Assembly: GCA_030041095.1 (NCBI GenBank)
Contig: JASHON010000077.1
Coordinates: 1-33,151 of the forward strand
Source of the DNA: Terriglobia bacterium
GTDB lineage: Bacteria > Acidobacteriota > Terriglobia > UBA7540
Direction of reading: 5' to 3'
DNA: 33,151 nt
Numbering within the stretch: the first letter of the stretch is position 1; every line of letters starts with the position of its first letter. Below the pieces are notes generated by a model, which saw nothing but the letters and a program-made list of their open reading frames with translations, made no database searches and was not told where the DNA came from. Positions 1 to 9,113 of this stretch are shown here, piece by piece. A program made the translations under genes and the position numbers.

Positions 1-2
1 TC

Positions 3-173
3 TTTGTGGGATCGGGCGTCATCGAAGCCGGATGCAAGACGCTGATCGCTTCCCGCTTCAAACGGTCGGGCATGTTCTGGACCGTTCGGGGAGCCAATGC
101 GATCCTCGCGCTGCGCTGCTGTCATCTCAATGGCCGATTTGAGGATTATTGGGAGGGCCGTCGCGTGGCGTGA
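3..173 (+). CDS. ISKra4-family transposase, C-terminal end (partial)
   Basis: The frame starting at base 3 is open from the window edge to a TGA at 171-173 and encodes 56 residues. It carries the C-terminal signature of ISKra4-type transposases: GSGVIEAGCKTLI, then SGMFWTVRGANAILALR, then a GRFEDYW tail. The catalytic core lies upstream of the window, so completeness cannot be judged. The sequence just after the stop (about 174-202) ends in a GCGCACCC block that could be the right terminal inverted repeat, but the left end needed to prove this is not visible. The element would sit downstream of the GTPase gene without breaking it. Recognition is by family motif from memory; no search was run. 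Confidence 0.82.
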   Translation, partial: FVGSGVIEAGCKTLIASRFKRSGMFWTVRGANAILALRCCHLNGRFEDYWEGRRVA

Positions 174-312
174 CTCTCACTTTTATGTCGCGCACCCTTA
201 GGCCATTAATCTATTGACGCTGCAAATACCGGCCGGATCGCTGGCCTCAGCGTCCGCCGGTGAGTCTTTTCTGGCGGTGGAAGGCTGCTTCGGTGCCTGG
301 TGGCAAATCAGC
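174..312. other. Intergenic gap after IS end
   Basis: Holds the presumed right end of the insertion sequence (about 174-202) and the 3' flank of the GTPase gene. Small open frames here on both strands are shadows with no recognisable content. Confidence 0.4.
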
Positions 313-1428
313 TCAGTGACCGCGATCGTTTTCTGCTCTTCTGACCGGGTGCGTAGCAAGAGCTCGAATTCGGTGTTGCGGTGTTGGCCGCGCGGGAGCA
401 AAGCTGCATTCGCTCAGGATCTTTCCTTCTGTATCGCGTAAGCTCTCGAGTGCAACAGTCAGTGTCGAGCGAAGATAACGCGGCGGCAGCGCCGTCCTGA
501 CGTTCACCACCAATTCTGCCGTTGGTCTCGACTTTCCGGCCGCCAATACTCGGACGGAGGGCGCTGGAGAGCCCAGCGTTGCGTTTGCGGCGGCAACAAG
601 CTTCCCGCTGGTGAGCAAACATTTGAGGTGGGCAGGAGCTGCGCCAGCCTTACCTAACCCGTTGCACATCTCGCGTGTGAATTCCGGCAGAATTCGTTTC
701 CAACGCGGTTCGCCACCGGCTTCGAGCTCCACAATGGCGTTCAGCCAGCCCAAGCACGCTTCGCCTTTCGCGTAAGTGTCGTAATTAACATCGATATCTT
801 GTCGCGCTCCTTCGTTGGACAAAACCTCATTCCACCATTGGCGTAGTCCCGCGCCGGTCCGGGCGCTGATCGAAAGGATTCGTGCCCGAGGTACTCTTGC
901 CTCAATCTGCTCCCGGACCACATTCATTATGGGGCGGCTCGTAATGTCGCGTTTGTTGACCAGAATGATATCGGCCTCGGCCAATTGCTTGGAATAGATG
1001 TACGCGGTTTCACGCGGCAGCGAGCGCTCATCCGTTATTCGCAGCCATGCCGCAGGATCGGCCAGCGCCGTGAGAGGACCGATAGACACATCAGGCACAT
1101 AACGGCGCAAGGGCCGCATCACGGTCGCCGCCAAATCGACGCAACTGCCCACAGGCTCGACCAAAAGAACATCCGGTTGGACGTCACGCAACATCCGGCG
1201 GATTTCGTCTGCGAAGTCGCCAAAGCGACAGCAGATACAGCCGCCGGATATTTCAGCCACTGAGAAGCTTGCCAGCCGGACCAGGCGCGTATCCACCATG
1301 TCCGCCGCCTGATCGTTGGTGATCAAACCCACACGTTGACCCTGCGCGGAAAGTCTTCGGGCCGTTGCCAGCATCAGCGTGGTCTTGCCTGCGCCGAGAA
1401 ACCCTCCAATGATGACGACGCGCGTCAT
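313..1428 (-). CDS. CobW/COG0523-type G3E GTPase (metal chaperone)
   Basis: A 371-residue cytoplasmic GTPase of the G3E family, which inserts metals (zinc, cobalt, nickel) into target proteins using GTP hydrolysis. Visible motifs in order: P-loop GGFLGAGKTT at residues 8-17; the metal-binding CxCC (C64, C66, C67) in SGGCICC, which is diagnostic for COG0523; the guanine-specificity motif NKRD at 158-161. The C-terminal part (about 220-371) is poorly conserved, as usual for the family, and lacks an obvious His-rich metal tail. The start is set by an AGGAGG five bases upstream of ATG. It follows the GH116 gene by 45 nt on the same strand, so the two are probably co-transcribed. The metal and client cannot be told; no zinc-responsive operator was recognised. 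Confidence 0.88.
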   Translation of the reverse strand: MTRVVIIGGFLGAGKTTLMLATARRLSAQGQRVGLITNDQAADMVDTRLVRLASFSVAEISGGCICCRFGDFADEIRRMLRDVQPDVLLVEPVGSCVDLAATVMRPLRRYVPDVSIGPLTALADPAAWLRITDERSLPRETAYIYSKQLAEADIILVNKRDITSRPIMNVVREQIEARVPRARILSISARTGAGLRQWWNEVLSNEGARQDIDVNYDTYAKGEACLGWLNAIVELEAGGEPRWKRILPEFTREMCNGLGKAGAAPAHLKCLLTSGKLVAAANATLGSPAPSVRVLAAGKSRPTAELVVNVRTALPPRYLRSTLTVALESLRDTEGKILSECSFAPARPTPQHRIRALATHPVRRAENDRGH

Positions 1429-1473
1429 GTAATCCTCCTGCCCTGCTTCCGCCCGGCCGCATCGGGCCTGTTC

Positions 1474-4281
1474 TCAGCCCGCAATAACCGTCAGTTTACT
1501 CCCGGGCGTCAAGGCCACCGTCTTTTCAAAATCGAGATTCCAGAGGTCGGCTTCCGCGTTAACCCGAGGGGAAAGCGTGCGGTTATTCAGGTGAACCTTA
1601 GGCATGCGAAGTGGAATCACCAAACTTCGAAAGTCCAGTTTGCCGGCCAGGCAACTTACCGCAAGCATTTCCTTTGAATAAGCGACCAACCCAAAACCTT
1701 CGGCGGAAAACCACGGCGCAGTCAGTTCGGGAAGACGGGGAACGATCTGCAACTTTCCGGAAGGAACGTCTGGCTTGAATCCGGTGGCGGCAATTAAGGT
1801 GCACCAGCTTGCCATGGCGCGGTAGTAGTGGTCTCCGCATTCAACATGGTTCCACCAGCGGCCCGCGCGAGCGTACCGCCGGTTCACCGCTTCGACCATT
1901 GCGAAGGCTTGCTCGCTCATGCCGTATTCCAGAAAGAAGGAAGCGGAAGCGTATTCGATTCCCGTCCAGTTGCCGGTGCCTTGCGCATTCATGTAAGCGG
2001 GAAAGCGCGGAACCGTCCCCGGCGGGTAGCTGGAATTCACCAGCCCCTGATCGGGTCCGAAGTTTTCCTTGAAAATCTTGGTCAGCACCCGCCGCACTCG
2101 CCTGGCCGGCAGCGCCGGCTCAAGCCCCGCCAGGGAACTGAACCAGATCCCACTTATCTGGTCCGTCATGCAACACGGGTCAGACTTGCCTTTGTTGAAC
2201 CACAGGTTGTAATAACTGCCGTTCCAAAGTTTCTTATCGAAGCTCACCTTGGCACTCGCCAGCAGGTTATCCATCTTGCCAGCCGTTTCTGAATCCGGCA
2301 CGTCCGCCGCCATGCGCCGGGCCGCTGTGTAGGCTCCCAGCCAAAGGCTGCCGATATAGGAAGGCGTTCCTTGAAGCGCCCATTGGTCGTAGGTGTTGAA
2401 GCCGGTGTCCCGTTCGGGCAAGCCGTCACCGTCTTCATCGAGCGAATACATATAACTGAGGGCCCGGAGTACGTGGGGCCAAACGCCCGCCAGGTACTTC
2501 CTGTCCCCGGTCCAGAGATAGTCGCGGCAGACAATCATGATGAACTGCGGATTAAGGTCAACGCGGCCCCAGCCGGACTCGTCAATATGGTCAAAATCCG
2601 GCTCGAAGTTATGGGGAAGTTGGCCGTTGGCGCGTTGATTGCGCGCAGTCAGCTCCATCTGGTTCTTCTGCAGATCGGGAAAGAGCGCCAAAATCGGCGC
2701 CGAGCCCTGATACGTTACGTCCACCGTCTCAAAGCCGCAGCAACCCAAACCCTCAAACACGGAGAACCTGCCATCGCGCAGCCACCACGTACTCTTGATG
2801 AGAGTCGAGAGTTGTGCGCCCCATGAGAATCGAACCGTTTCAGGGAGATTCGACGATGCGAGAGCCCCAACAAACGTTGAAACCTTGCGGCGGTGCTCCC
2901 CGGCATTCGCCACGAGAAACTCGTTCACCTCAGCGGCATCGGAAAACCAGTGCTCGTATTGATGGCCCAACTCCGCGCCGCTCGCGCTGATGTGGTAAGG
3001 GAAATACCATGAGAAGGCCACGGGAATTTCCGCTGTCTCGCCGGGATCGAGCTGCACGCTCGTGCAAAGCGCTGCATCGCCAAAGTCAAGCGCGGCCCGG
3101 TCTTTACCGGCATATTGATTGAGCACGTTGCGCAACTCGCGCAGCGTGGTCTTCATCCGCTGGCCGCGAACGTATTCGGGATCAACCGCCCTGGCAAGGT
3201 CGAGAATTGACTTGAGCGATGGCGTATTGCCTAGCGCCGTAATCAGTGCCGCAGCCTTCTGGGTAGAGAGCGCGTCAATCTGATCGTCATCGAGTTGAAG
3301 TAGATCTGCCGGACATTCGGCGGGCGGCAGGCTGGGCAGGCTGCCGGACTGGCGAAAGGCAACCAGGAATGATTGAAACGTGATGCCAAACGGGCCGCGA
3401 AACCACCCACCGTTCCCGAGATACCGGCCAAAATCCGCTGCGATGAAGCTGGGCCGGCCCCCGGTGAACGATAAGGCCAGGCTGCCGAGAGTTTCACGCT
3501 CCACAAGCTGAGCGGCCGTGCTCATGAGCAGCGTGCAGGTTTGGCCCTTAACTTGGACGGTATTCGATAGATTTCGGTCCTTGTTGCTTCGCGCCCCGCT
3601 CGCCAGGGGATTGTGCAGTCTTGCCAGGAGCGAGCAAGCCACGGGCCTTTTACCGCGGTTGCTGATGCTGAAGATTCCATGAAACCCCGGCGTTCCACTG
3701 ACTCGCGCATCGTGTGGAATCAAGGCGCTAAAAAACGTGGCGTGAAGTTTGACGGGCAGAGTTTCGTCCAGGTATTCAAGCCGGGCGCGAGGAAACTCTC
3801 CGGCGAATTCGACCGCATCCACGCCCTGTGCCCATCCCAGGCTGTAAAGCTCTTGCTGGCGGCCATCGACGTCAAGACGCCGGCAGACGGGTGAGCCGCC
3901 TTGAGCCTTTGCCCAAACAAAAAACGAGAGAGCCCGGTCCGTGGTGTGTGGGTCGGGAAATTTTGTCTGGCCAGGCGGCAACCACGGATCCCAGTCGCCC
4001 GTGTTAAAAATGAGCCAGTCCTGGAACGTGCCATCGGGTCGGATCTCGATGGAGCCCGAGCCGATGCCACCTAACGGAATGCCAGAATAGCCAGCACAAA
4101 CTTGCCGGAGTGCGGCAGGAGCTGCATGAGAGAGTTTGGCGGGCGGTAATGCGCGGCTGGCGCCGGCCGGCACGGACGGCCCTTTAATGAGTCCTGCCGC
4201 TGCCGACGCGCCACCCAACGACGACAAGAACGCGCGCCGCCCAATCTTCTCCGGCTTCGAACGATTCCCTCTCAAACTCAT
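1474..4281 (-). CDS. GH116 family beta-glucosidase / glucosylceramidase-like, Tat-exported
   Basis: A 935-residue glycoside hydrolase resembling bacterial relatives of GBA2, the non-lysosomal glucosylceramidase (GH116; N-terminal domain plus DUF608-type catalytic domain). The N-terminus has a Tat signal (RRAFLSSLGG at about 15-24), so the enzyme should be exported folded. The N-terminal domain begins with GIPLGGIGSGSI, a family hallmark. In the (alpha/alpha)6 catalytic domain, E510 in FEGLGCC aligns with the GBA2 nucleophile region (LEG) and D632 in TYDQW with the acid/base region (TYDGW). The spacing is about 28 residues shorter than in GBA2. TGDRKYL, DEDGDGLPE and GSLWLGA support the fold. 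A weak AAGGA lies 9-10 nt before the ATG. Substrate could be a beta-glucoside, beta-xyloside or glucosylceramide; the sequence does not decide. The assignment of the two catalytic residues is alignment by eye. Confidence 0.85.
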   Translation of the reverse strand: MSLRGNRSKPEKIGRRAFLSSLGGASAAAGLIKGPSVPAGASRALPPAKLSHAAPAALRQVCAGYSGIPLGGIGSGSIEIRPDGTFQDWLIFNTGDWDPWLPPGQTKFPDPHTTDRALSFFVWAKAQGGSPVCRRLDVDGRQQELYSLGWAQGVDAVEFAGEFPRARLEYLDETLPVKLHATFFSALIPHDARVSGTPGFHGIFSISNRGKRPVACSLLARLHNPLASGARSNKDRNLSNTVQVKGQTCTLLMSTAAQLVERETLGSLALSFTGGRPSFIAADFGRYLGNGGWFRGPFGITFQSFLVAFRQSGSLPSLPPAECPADLLQLDDDQIDALSTQKAAALITALGNTPSLKSILDLARAVDPEYVRGQRMKTTLRELRNVLNQYAGKDRAALDFGDAALCTSVQLDPGETAEIPVAFSWYFPYHISASGAELGHQYEHWFSDAAEVNEFLVANAGEHRRKVSTFVGALASSNLPETVRFSWGAQLSTLIKSTWWLRDGRFSVFEGLGCCGFETVDVTYQGSAPILALFPDLQKNQMELTARNQRANGQLPHNFEPDFDHIDESGWGRVDLNPQFIMIVCRDYLWTGDRKYLAGVWPHVLRALSYMYSLDEDGDGLPERDTGFNTYDQWALQGTPSYIGSLWLGAYTAARRMAADVPDSETAGKMDNLLASAKVSFDKKLWNGSYYNLWFNKGKSDPCCMTDQISGIWFSSLAGLEPALPARRVRRVLTKIFKENFGPDQGLVNSSYPPGTVPRFPAYMNAQGTGNWTGIEYASASFFLEYGMSEQAFAMVEAVNRRYARAGRWWNHVECGDHYYRAMASWCTLIAATGFKPDVPSGKLQIVPRLPELTAPWFSAEGFGLVAYSKEMLAVSCLAGKLDFRSLVIPLRMPKVHLNNRTLSPRVNAEADLWNLDFEKTVALTPGSKLTVIAG

Positions 4282-4481
4282 ATTTGCCTGTTCCTTTCTC
4301 GTGTGAATCCCGCGTCGCAGCCGGATAGCGATCCCTTCCCCTCCGGGACCAAGTCGCGCGGTGCGCTCGAAGGGCTCAACGCTTGCGGGCCATAACCCGG
4401 CATCTGTTGAACAGTATCACAGAACGTTGCAAGCGGCGTGATGTGTCCTTGATCGCATGGGCCTGATGCGGCTGTGCCGCC

Positions 4482-4642
4482 TGGCGTGCGGAAAGGCTTG
4501 CCTTTCCGAGAACGCCAGCAATCAAATTATTTAGGGCGAGGCTGCGCCTCGCCCCTGCGGTTTCTACATTTGAGACGCCATTTCCAGAGTACCCCGGCAG
4601 CCGCTTCGCCGCCCCGTATCAGGGCACGGCTTGAGCCGTGCC
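4482..4642. repeat. Cluster of three intergenic hairpins
   Basis: Three separate inverted repeats stand in a row. First, 4482-4517: outer arms TGGCGT/ACGCCA and inner arms CGGAAAGG/CCTTTCCG around loop CTTG. Second, 4534-4554: GGGCGAGG/CCTCGCCC with a five-base loop. Third, 4623-4642: GGCACGGC/GCCGTGCC with loop TTGA. None is followed by a T-tract, so they are not obvious terminators; they look like REP-type intergenic palindromes. Confidence 0.7.
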
Positions 4643-4671
4643 GTAAACACGCCTTCAAAACCCCGGCTTTA

Positions 4672-4802
4672 CAGGCTGCGGAAAAACGGTTTTTCGGAGC
4701 CAAAATCGGTCGAAAGTGGCGGTCGCTCGAACGGAGAATCAATAACTTACAAACCTTGAGGAGTGCCGCTGGGGGCTCTCGGAGGAGTTTTTCCGCAGCC
4801 TG
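4672..4802. repeat. MITE-like inverted-repeat element, copy 1 (131 bp)
   Basis: Bounded by perfect 15-bp terminal inverted repeats, CAGGCTGCGGAAAAA at 4672-4686 and its reverse complement at 4788-4802. The same termini occur at 8291-8522 and 17073-17203. The 101-bp core has no coding potential and does not resemble the core of copy 3, although both elements are 131 bp long. No transposase is encoded; any mobility would be in trans. Confidence 0.75.
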
Positions 4803-5016
4803 TTTAGCCGCTGTCCCTCTGGTCTCTCCCCGCAGCTCAGACCGCGCCCTGAAGAGTTCTTGGGCCGCTCAGCAGAACTCCAGCCAGCGACGGGTTGCGG
4901 TTCTGACGGGCGTCACACTTCCCGGCATTCCCAACAATTCCTAACATAAATAGTGTTTGTCCTCGTAATAGTCGCCGTTCACGTCCCCCGCGTCATTGTA
5001 AGCCGCGAAGCGGCGG

Positions 5017-5045
5017 TTGACAGCCTGAGCGCACGGCATTATCCT
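5017..5045 (+). promoter_or_regulatory. Sigma-70-type promoter for the GH3 gene
   Basis: TTGACA (5017-5022), a 17-bp spacer and TATCCT (5040-5045). The -35 is a perfect consensus and the -10 matches at 4 of 6 positions. Transcription would start near 5052, giving a leader of about 70 nt before the ATG at 5125. Confidence 0.55.
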
Positions 5046-5124
5046 CCTTGACTACTCTTGCACGGCCCGGCCATTTCGCACGGCTTGTTGGATCCGTTTC
5101 GAAACCTATCAGGAGATTACAGAG

Positions 5125-7773
5125 ATGAACCGTTCGGGAAACGTCACGCTATGGCTCCTCATCGCGAGCTTCGCCTTCGTCACTTTCGCCGCTCAAGCGC
5201 AAAACGATGCGACCCTGCCCTACATGAATCCGAACCTGCCGCCTGAAGTGCGAGCGGCCGATTTGGTCCACCGGATGACGCTCCAGGAAAAGTGCTCCCA
5301 GCTCGTGAACCAAGCGCGAGCCATCCCGCGGCTGGGTGTGCCGGCGTACGATTGGTGGAGCGAAGCTCTGCACGGCGTGATGGTCAACGGCACAACGGAA
5401 TTTCCAGAGCCCATTGGCCTTGGAGCCACTTTCGACGCGCCGGCCATTCATGAGATGGCCCAAGACATCAGCATCGAAGCGCGCATCGTGCATGCCGAGT
5501 CAGAGCGAAACGGCAACTCGACCATCTTTCATGGACTCGACTTCTGGGCGCCGAACGTCAACATCTTTCGCGATCCGCGCTGGGGCCGTGGGCAGGAAAC
5601 GTATGGCGAAGATCCGTTCCTCACCGCGCGCATGGCCGTCGCCTATGTAACGGGAATGCAGGGCAATAACCCGAAATATTACCGCGTGATCTCCACGCCC
5701 AAACATTTTGACGCCCACAGCGGCCCGGAGCCCATCCGGCACTTCGCCGACTATGACATCAGCCGGCACGACCTCGAAGACACGTACCTGCCGGCGTTTC
5801 GCGCTGCCATTGTGCAGGGCCATGCGGACTCCATCATGTGCGCCTATACTGCGCTCAATGGCCAGCCCGATTGCGCCAACCAGTTCCTCCTGCAACAGAC
5901 GCTGCGCGGCGCATGGCAATTCCAGGGCTACGTCGTTTCCGACTGCGACGCCGTCCACGATATCTTCACCGGCCATCAGTACCGGCCCACGCAAGCTCAG
6001 GCCTCTGCGATATCGCTCGAGCGCGGCATGGATAACGAATGCGCTGATTTTACCGCCAAAGTTACCAACGACCACGATTACAAGCCTTTTCTCGAAGCCG
6101 TACAGGAGGGATATCTTTCCGAAAGCGCAATTGACCGGGCGCTGATTCGCCTGTTTACTGCGAGGATCAAGCTGGGCATGTTTGATCCGCCGTCGATGGT
6201 GCCCTACGATCACGTCAATCCGGACGAGCTCAACAGCGCCGCCCATCGCGCCCTGGCGCTCAGCCTGGCGAACGAATCTATGGTGCTGCTGAAGAACGAC
6301 GGCGTGCTGCCGCTGAAGCCTTCGGTCCAGCGCATCGCCATTGTCGGACCGCTTGCGGACCAGACCGCAGTTCTGCTGGGCAACTACAGCGGTACGCCGA
6401 CTCACACCGTGAGCGTGCTCGAAGGCATGAAGGCTGAGTTTTCTAATGCAAAGATCACTTACGTCCCTGGCACTCAGTTCCTCTCGAACCAGGGAGGGAA
6501 TCCGGTACCGGCGTCCGTGTTCACAACGCCGGATGGCAAGCCCGGCCTCGAAGCTCAGTACGGTTTGGGCGGGGGTTTCGGCTCAAAACCAACCCCGCTG
6601 ACTTCGCGCGTGGAATCCACAATCGATTTGAACGAAAGCAATCTGCCCGAGCAGGCGAAAGGAGTTCACAACGTCTTTGTGCATTGGACGGGGTTTCTCA
6701 ATTCGAATGCGACGGGCAATTATTACGTTGGCATCAAGGCCAACGGCTTTGCGCGGGTTTCATTAGGAGATCGAGAGATCGCGCAGACGTTTCGCGGTGG
6801 CTCCGATCTCGGTTGGATTCACTTGCAGCAAGGAACGCCGCTGAAGCTGGACGTGGTGTACGCGCAGATGGCCGGCGGCACGCCGGAAGCGCAACTGGTG
6901 TGGGCTCGGATGAACAATAAGCCTGATCCGGCAGCCATCGCCGCTGCAAAAGAAGCGGACGTCGTCATCGCCGTAGTCGGCATCACCAGCAAGCTGGAAA
7001 GCGAGGAGGCGCCCATCGACCAGCCCGGCTTTTTTGGCGGAGACCGCACGAATCTGAAAATGCCTGCGCCCGAGGAGGCGCTGGTGCGTGCTGTGGCTGC
7101 CACGGGCAAACCGCTGGTTCTGGTGCTCATGAACGGAAGCTGCCTGGCCGTCAACTGGGAGAAGGAGCATGCCGACGCCATTCTCGAAGCCTGGTATTCA
7201 GGCGAGGAGGGCGGAGCTGCAATCGCGGATACTTTGAGTGGCAAGAACGATCCCGCCGGCCGCCTGCCCGTCACGTTCTACAAAAGCGTCCACCAGTTGC
7301 CTCTATTCGAGGATTATTCGATGGAAGGCCGCACGTATCGTTACTTCAAAGGCCAGCCGCTCTGGCCATTCGGCTACGGCCTGAGCTATACAGAATTTCA
7401 ATTCAGCGATCTTAGCTTGCCGAACGCGCTCATCGACGCCGGCGATCCGCTGAATGTATCCGTGACGGTGACGAATACTGGCAAGGTGGCCGGAGATGAG
7501 GTGGCGGAACTCTACCTGAAGTTTCCGGATGTTCCCGGCAGGCCTGATATCGCTCTCCGCGGATTCCAGCGCATTCATCTCGAGCCGGGCGCAAGCCAGG
7601 TGGTGAATTTCCACCTCAAACCCCGCGATCTCAGCATGGTCACGGGCGCCGGAGACATCATCGTAGCTCAGGGCGAATACACCGTTTCGGTTGGCGGCGG
7701 ACAGCCGGGAACGGGAGCGCCGGCGGTCAGCGGCAACTTTGAAATCAACGGCCAGATCATGCTGCCCGACTGA
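5125..7773 (+). CDS. GH3 beta-xylosidase/beta-glucosidase with PA14 insert, exported
   Basis: An 882-residue exo-glycosidase of family GH3, closest in motifs to plant/fungal-type beta-xylosidases. A Sec signal peptide (1-26, cleavage after AQA) directs export. The N-terminal barrel carries DFWAPNVNIFRDPRWGRGQ, the KHFDAHSGPE motif and the nucleophile D273 in VVSDCDAV (the SDCDA form is typical of the xylosidase branch). A PA14 carbohydrate-binding insert occupies about 470-595 inside the second alpha/beta domain, and a fibronectin-III-like domain about 770-880 closes the protein. Start chosen from AGGAG nine bases before ATG and the signal peptide directly after it. It appears monocistronic under the promoter at 5017. 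Likely trims plant-derived xylo- or gluco-oligosaccharides in the periplasm; the exact sugar is not decided by sequence. Confidence 0.93.
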   Translation: MNRSGNVTLWLLIASFAFVTFAAQAQNDATLPYMNPNLPPEVRAADLVHRMTLQEKCSQLVNQARAIPRLGVPAYDWWSEALHGVMVNGTTEFPEPIGLGATFDAPAIHEMAQDISIEARIVHAESERNGNSTIFHGLDFWAPNVNIFRDPRWGRGQETYGEDPFLTARMAVAYVTGMQGNNPKYYRVISTPKHFDAHSGPEPIRHFADYDISRHDLEDTYLPAFRAAIVQGHADSIMCAYTALNGQPDCANQFLLQQTLRGAWQFQGYVVSDCDAVHDIFTGHQYRPTQAQASAISLERGMDNECADFTAKVTNDHDYKPFLEAVQEGYLSESAIDRALIRLFTARIKLGMFDPPSMVPYDHVNPDELNSAAHRALALSLANESMVLLKNDGVLPLKPSVQRIAIVGPLADQTAVLLGNYSGTPTHTVSVLEGMKAEFSNAKITYVPGTQFLSNQGGNPVPASVFTTPDGKPGLEAQYGLGGGFGSKPTPLTSRVESTIDLNESNLPEQAKGVHNVFVHWTGFLNSNATGNYYVGIKANGFARVSLGDREIAQTFRGGSDLGWIHLQQGTPLKLDVVYAQMAGGTPEAQLVWARMNNKPDPAAIAAAKEADVVIAVVGITSKLESEEAPIDQPGFFGGDRTNLKMPAPEEALVRAVAATGKPLVLVLMNGSCLAVNWEKEHADAILEAWYSGEEGGAAIADTLSGKNDPAGRLPVTFYKSVHQLPLFEDYSMEGRTYRYFKGQPLWPFGYGLSYTEFQFSDLSLPNALIDAGDPLNVSVTVTNTGKVAGDEVAELYLKFPDVPGRPDIALRGFQRIHLEPGASQVVNFHLKPRDLSMVTGAGDIIVAQGEYTVSVGGGQPGTGAPAVSGNFEINGQIMLPD

Positions 7774-7914
7774 TGAGCCAGGGCCGAGGAATCGTTGCGA
7801 AGGGCCAGGTCGCTTTGACTTGCGGCGCAGGTTCGGATGCAAGTGGGATCGATCGCCCCTGGGAGTACGGGCATTTCGTAATAGGGTTCCGGGCAAACCT
7901 TAAGGAGGTGCGTC

Positions 7915-8256
7915 ATGCCAGCCAGGCTTAGCCACATCATCGAGTTCGTGGCAGACATGAATCGTGCTGTCGAGTTTTATCGAGATGTTATCGGCCTACC
8001 ACTCAAGTTCCAGTCGCCCGAATGGAGCGAGTTTGCCACTGGCGAGATCACCCTCGGGCTCCATCCCGCTTCGGCCAAAAATCCAGCCGGCAGACTCGAG
8101 ATGGGCTTTACCGTGGCTGACCTTCAACAGTTCCACGCGGAAATGACAGGTAAGGGTGTCCAATTCTCCATGGCTCCCGCAAAACAGGACTTTGGCGGGA
8201 TGCTGGCACAGTTTGTCGATTCCGAAGGCGCGCACGTCAGTGTCAGCGGTGCCTGA
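7915..8256 (+). CDS. VOC-superfamily (glyoxalase/bleomycin-resistance-like) protein
   Basis: A 113-residue single-module vicinal-oxygen-chelate protein. The start reads LSHIIEFVADMNRAVEFYRDVIGLPL, the typical beta-alpha-beta opening with a likely metal-ligand His at 7, and the second half ends VDSEGAHVSV, the usual closing strand. Such proteins form dimers and may be lyases, dioxygenases, isomerases or antibiotic-binding proteins; nothing here distinguishes them. An excellent AAGGAGG lies about six bases before ATG. It is preceded by a 141-nt gap from the GH3 gene with no visible terminator, so read-through is possible. It converges on the GNAT gene with the copy-2 repeat between them. Confidence 0.85.
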   Translation: MPARLSHIIEFVADMNRAVEFYRDVIGLPLKFQSPEWSEFATGEITLGLHPASAKNPAGRLEMGFTVADLQQFHAEMTGKGVQFSMAPAKQDFGGMLAQFVDSEGAHVSVSGA

Positions 8257-8603
8257 AGCCAACCGCTCAGCGCGCGACTTCATGACGTAACAGGATGCTG
8301 AAAAACGCCTTCAACGAATGTCATTCTGAGCGTCCACAGCTTGGGCTGCCAATCTGGGGCATGACACGCGGCGCCGGGGCGCGATTCCGGCTCGCTGAAT
8401 ACAAAGGGCTTAGCGCCGTGTGTCATGCAGAGCGCAGCGAAGAATCCCAGCATTTGTTTTCGAAGAGATGCAGAGGTCTCTCGCTCCACTCGGCAAGGCA
8501 GACAGGCTTTTTCCGCAGCCTGTTAAGCAACCTGATAGCGAACAGACCTGCGCCGGCACGCATTGTCACGACTCGATCACGCCTGTAACCATCGAGATCA
8601 ATC
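8257..8603. other. Convergent intergenic region filled by a repeat
   Basis: Lies between the 3' ends of the VOC and GNAT genes. It is almost wholly occupied by the inverted-repeat element at 8291-8522; short open frames here are not credible genes. Confidence 0.6.
8291..8522. repeat. MITE-like inverted-repeat element, copy 2 (232 bp)
   Basis: Right terminus TTTTTCCGCAGCCTG (8508-8522) is identical to copy 1; the left terminus CAGGATGCTGAAAAA (8291-8305) differs at two positions. Inside are two oppositely oriented relatives of a widespread repeat: GTCATTCTGAGCG near 8320 and CAGAGCGCAGCGAAGAATCC near 8429-8448. The core is longer than in copies 1 and 3 and appears composite. It sits between convergent genes. 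Confidence 0.65.
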
Positions 8604-9065
8604 TCATGAGGGGCCTGGCCGATGGGCGTATACGTCAGAGTTGTGGCGCTCCATGAACCTTTCTGGATGCGCAAGCTCTCTAAAACCGAACTTCTTGTAC
8701 AGCCCGTGAGCGTCTTGCGTCACCAGAATCCAGCGCCTGAGCTTCTGCAGATCGGGATGGGAAGAAACACATTCCATGAGCCACTTCGATAAGCCGCGGC
8801 CACGAAACGCGGGAAGTACAAAAACATCGGCTACGTACGCAAGGGTTGCGTGATCGGAGATGACGCGGGCGAACCCAACCTGCTGATCCTGGTGGAAGAT
8901 ACCGAAGCACAACGAGTGCCGAAGCGAACTTTCGAGAGTCGCCCGTGGGATTCCTCTCGCCCAATAGGACTCTGTTGCCAGGAAACGATGGATGACCTCG
9001 ACATCGAGTTTGGCTTGGTCAGTGGTGACCAGAAACTCCTCTGTGCCAAAGTTTTTACGCCACAC
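8604..9065 (-). CDS. GNAT-family N-acetyltransferase
   Basis: A 153-residue protein with the GNAT fold, transferring an acetyl group from acetyl-CoA to an amine. The acetyl-CoA pyrophosphate loop is FRGRGLSKWLM (about 89-99; R-x-x-G-x-S form), preceded by the beta-4 strand ATLAYVADVFVLP. The C-terminal beta-alpha unit ILVTQDAHGLYKKFGF is also characteristic. Length is normal for a single-domain GNAT. The substrate is unknown. The start is the most upstream ATG; there is no strong Shine-Dalgarno. It lies 48 nt downstream of the amidohydrolase coding end on a shared strand orientation only in the sense that both are minus; here it is transcribed after that gene and may be its distal partner. 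Confidence 0.85.
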   Translation of the reverse strand: MWRKNFGTEEFLVTTDQAKLDVEVIHRFLATESYWARGIPRATLESSLRHSLCFGIFHQDQQVGFARVISDHATLAYVADVFVLPAFRGRGLSKWLMECVSSHPDLQKLRRWILVTQDAHGLYKKFGFRELAHPERFMERHNSDVYAHRPGPS

Positions 9066-9113
9066 CTTCTGTGCCTCTTAAAACACTGGCTTCCGCCTCT
9101 GAAACACCGAGGT

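Larger units (their letters stand above)
4282..5016. other. Long non-coding mosaic region
   Basis: The divergent space between the GH116 and GH3 genes. It contains a cluster of three hairpins (4482-4642) and one 131-bp inverted-repeat element (4672-4802). The only sizeable open frame (4474-4944) runs straight through these repeats, resembles no protein and is not called. Nothing else recognised in 4803-5016. Confidence 0.6.

Noticed and set aside
4474..4944. 156-codon open frame on the plus strand in the GH116-GH3 gap
   Set aside because: It runs through three hairpins and a whole inverted-repeat element, has no recognisable motif and no ribosome-binding site.
5500..6405. 301-codon minus-strand frame inside the GH3 gene
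   Set aside because: Antisense shadow caused by GC-rich codon use; no family motifs.
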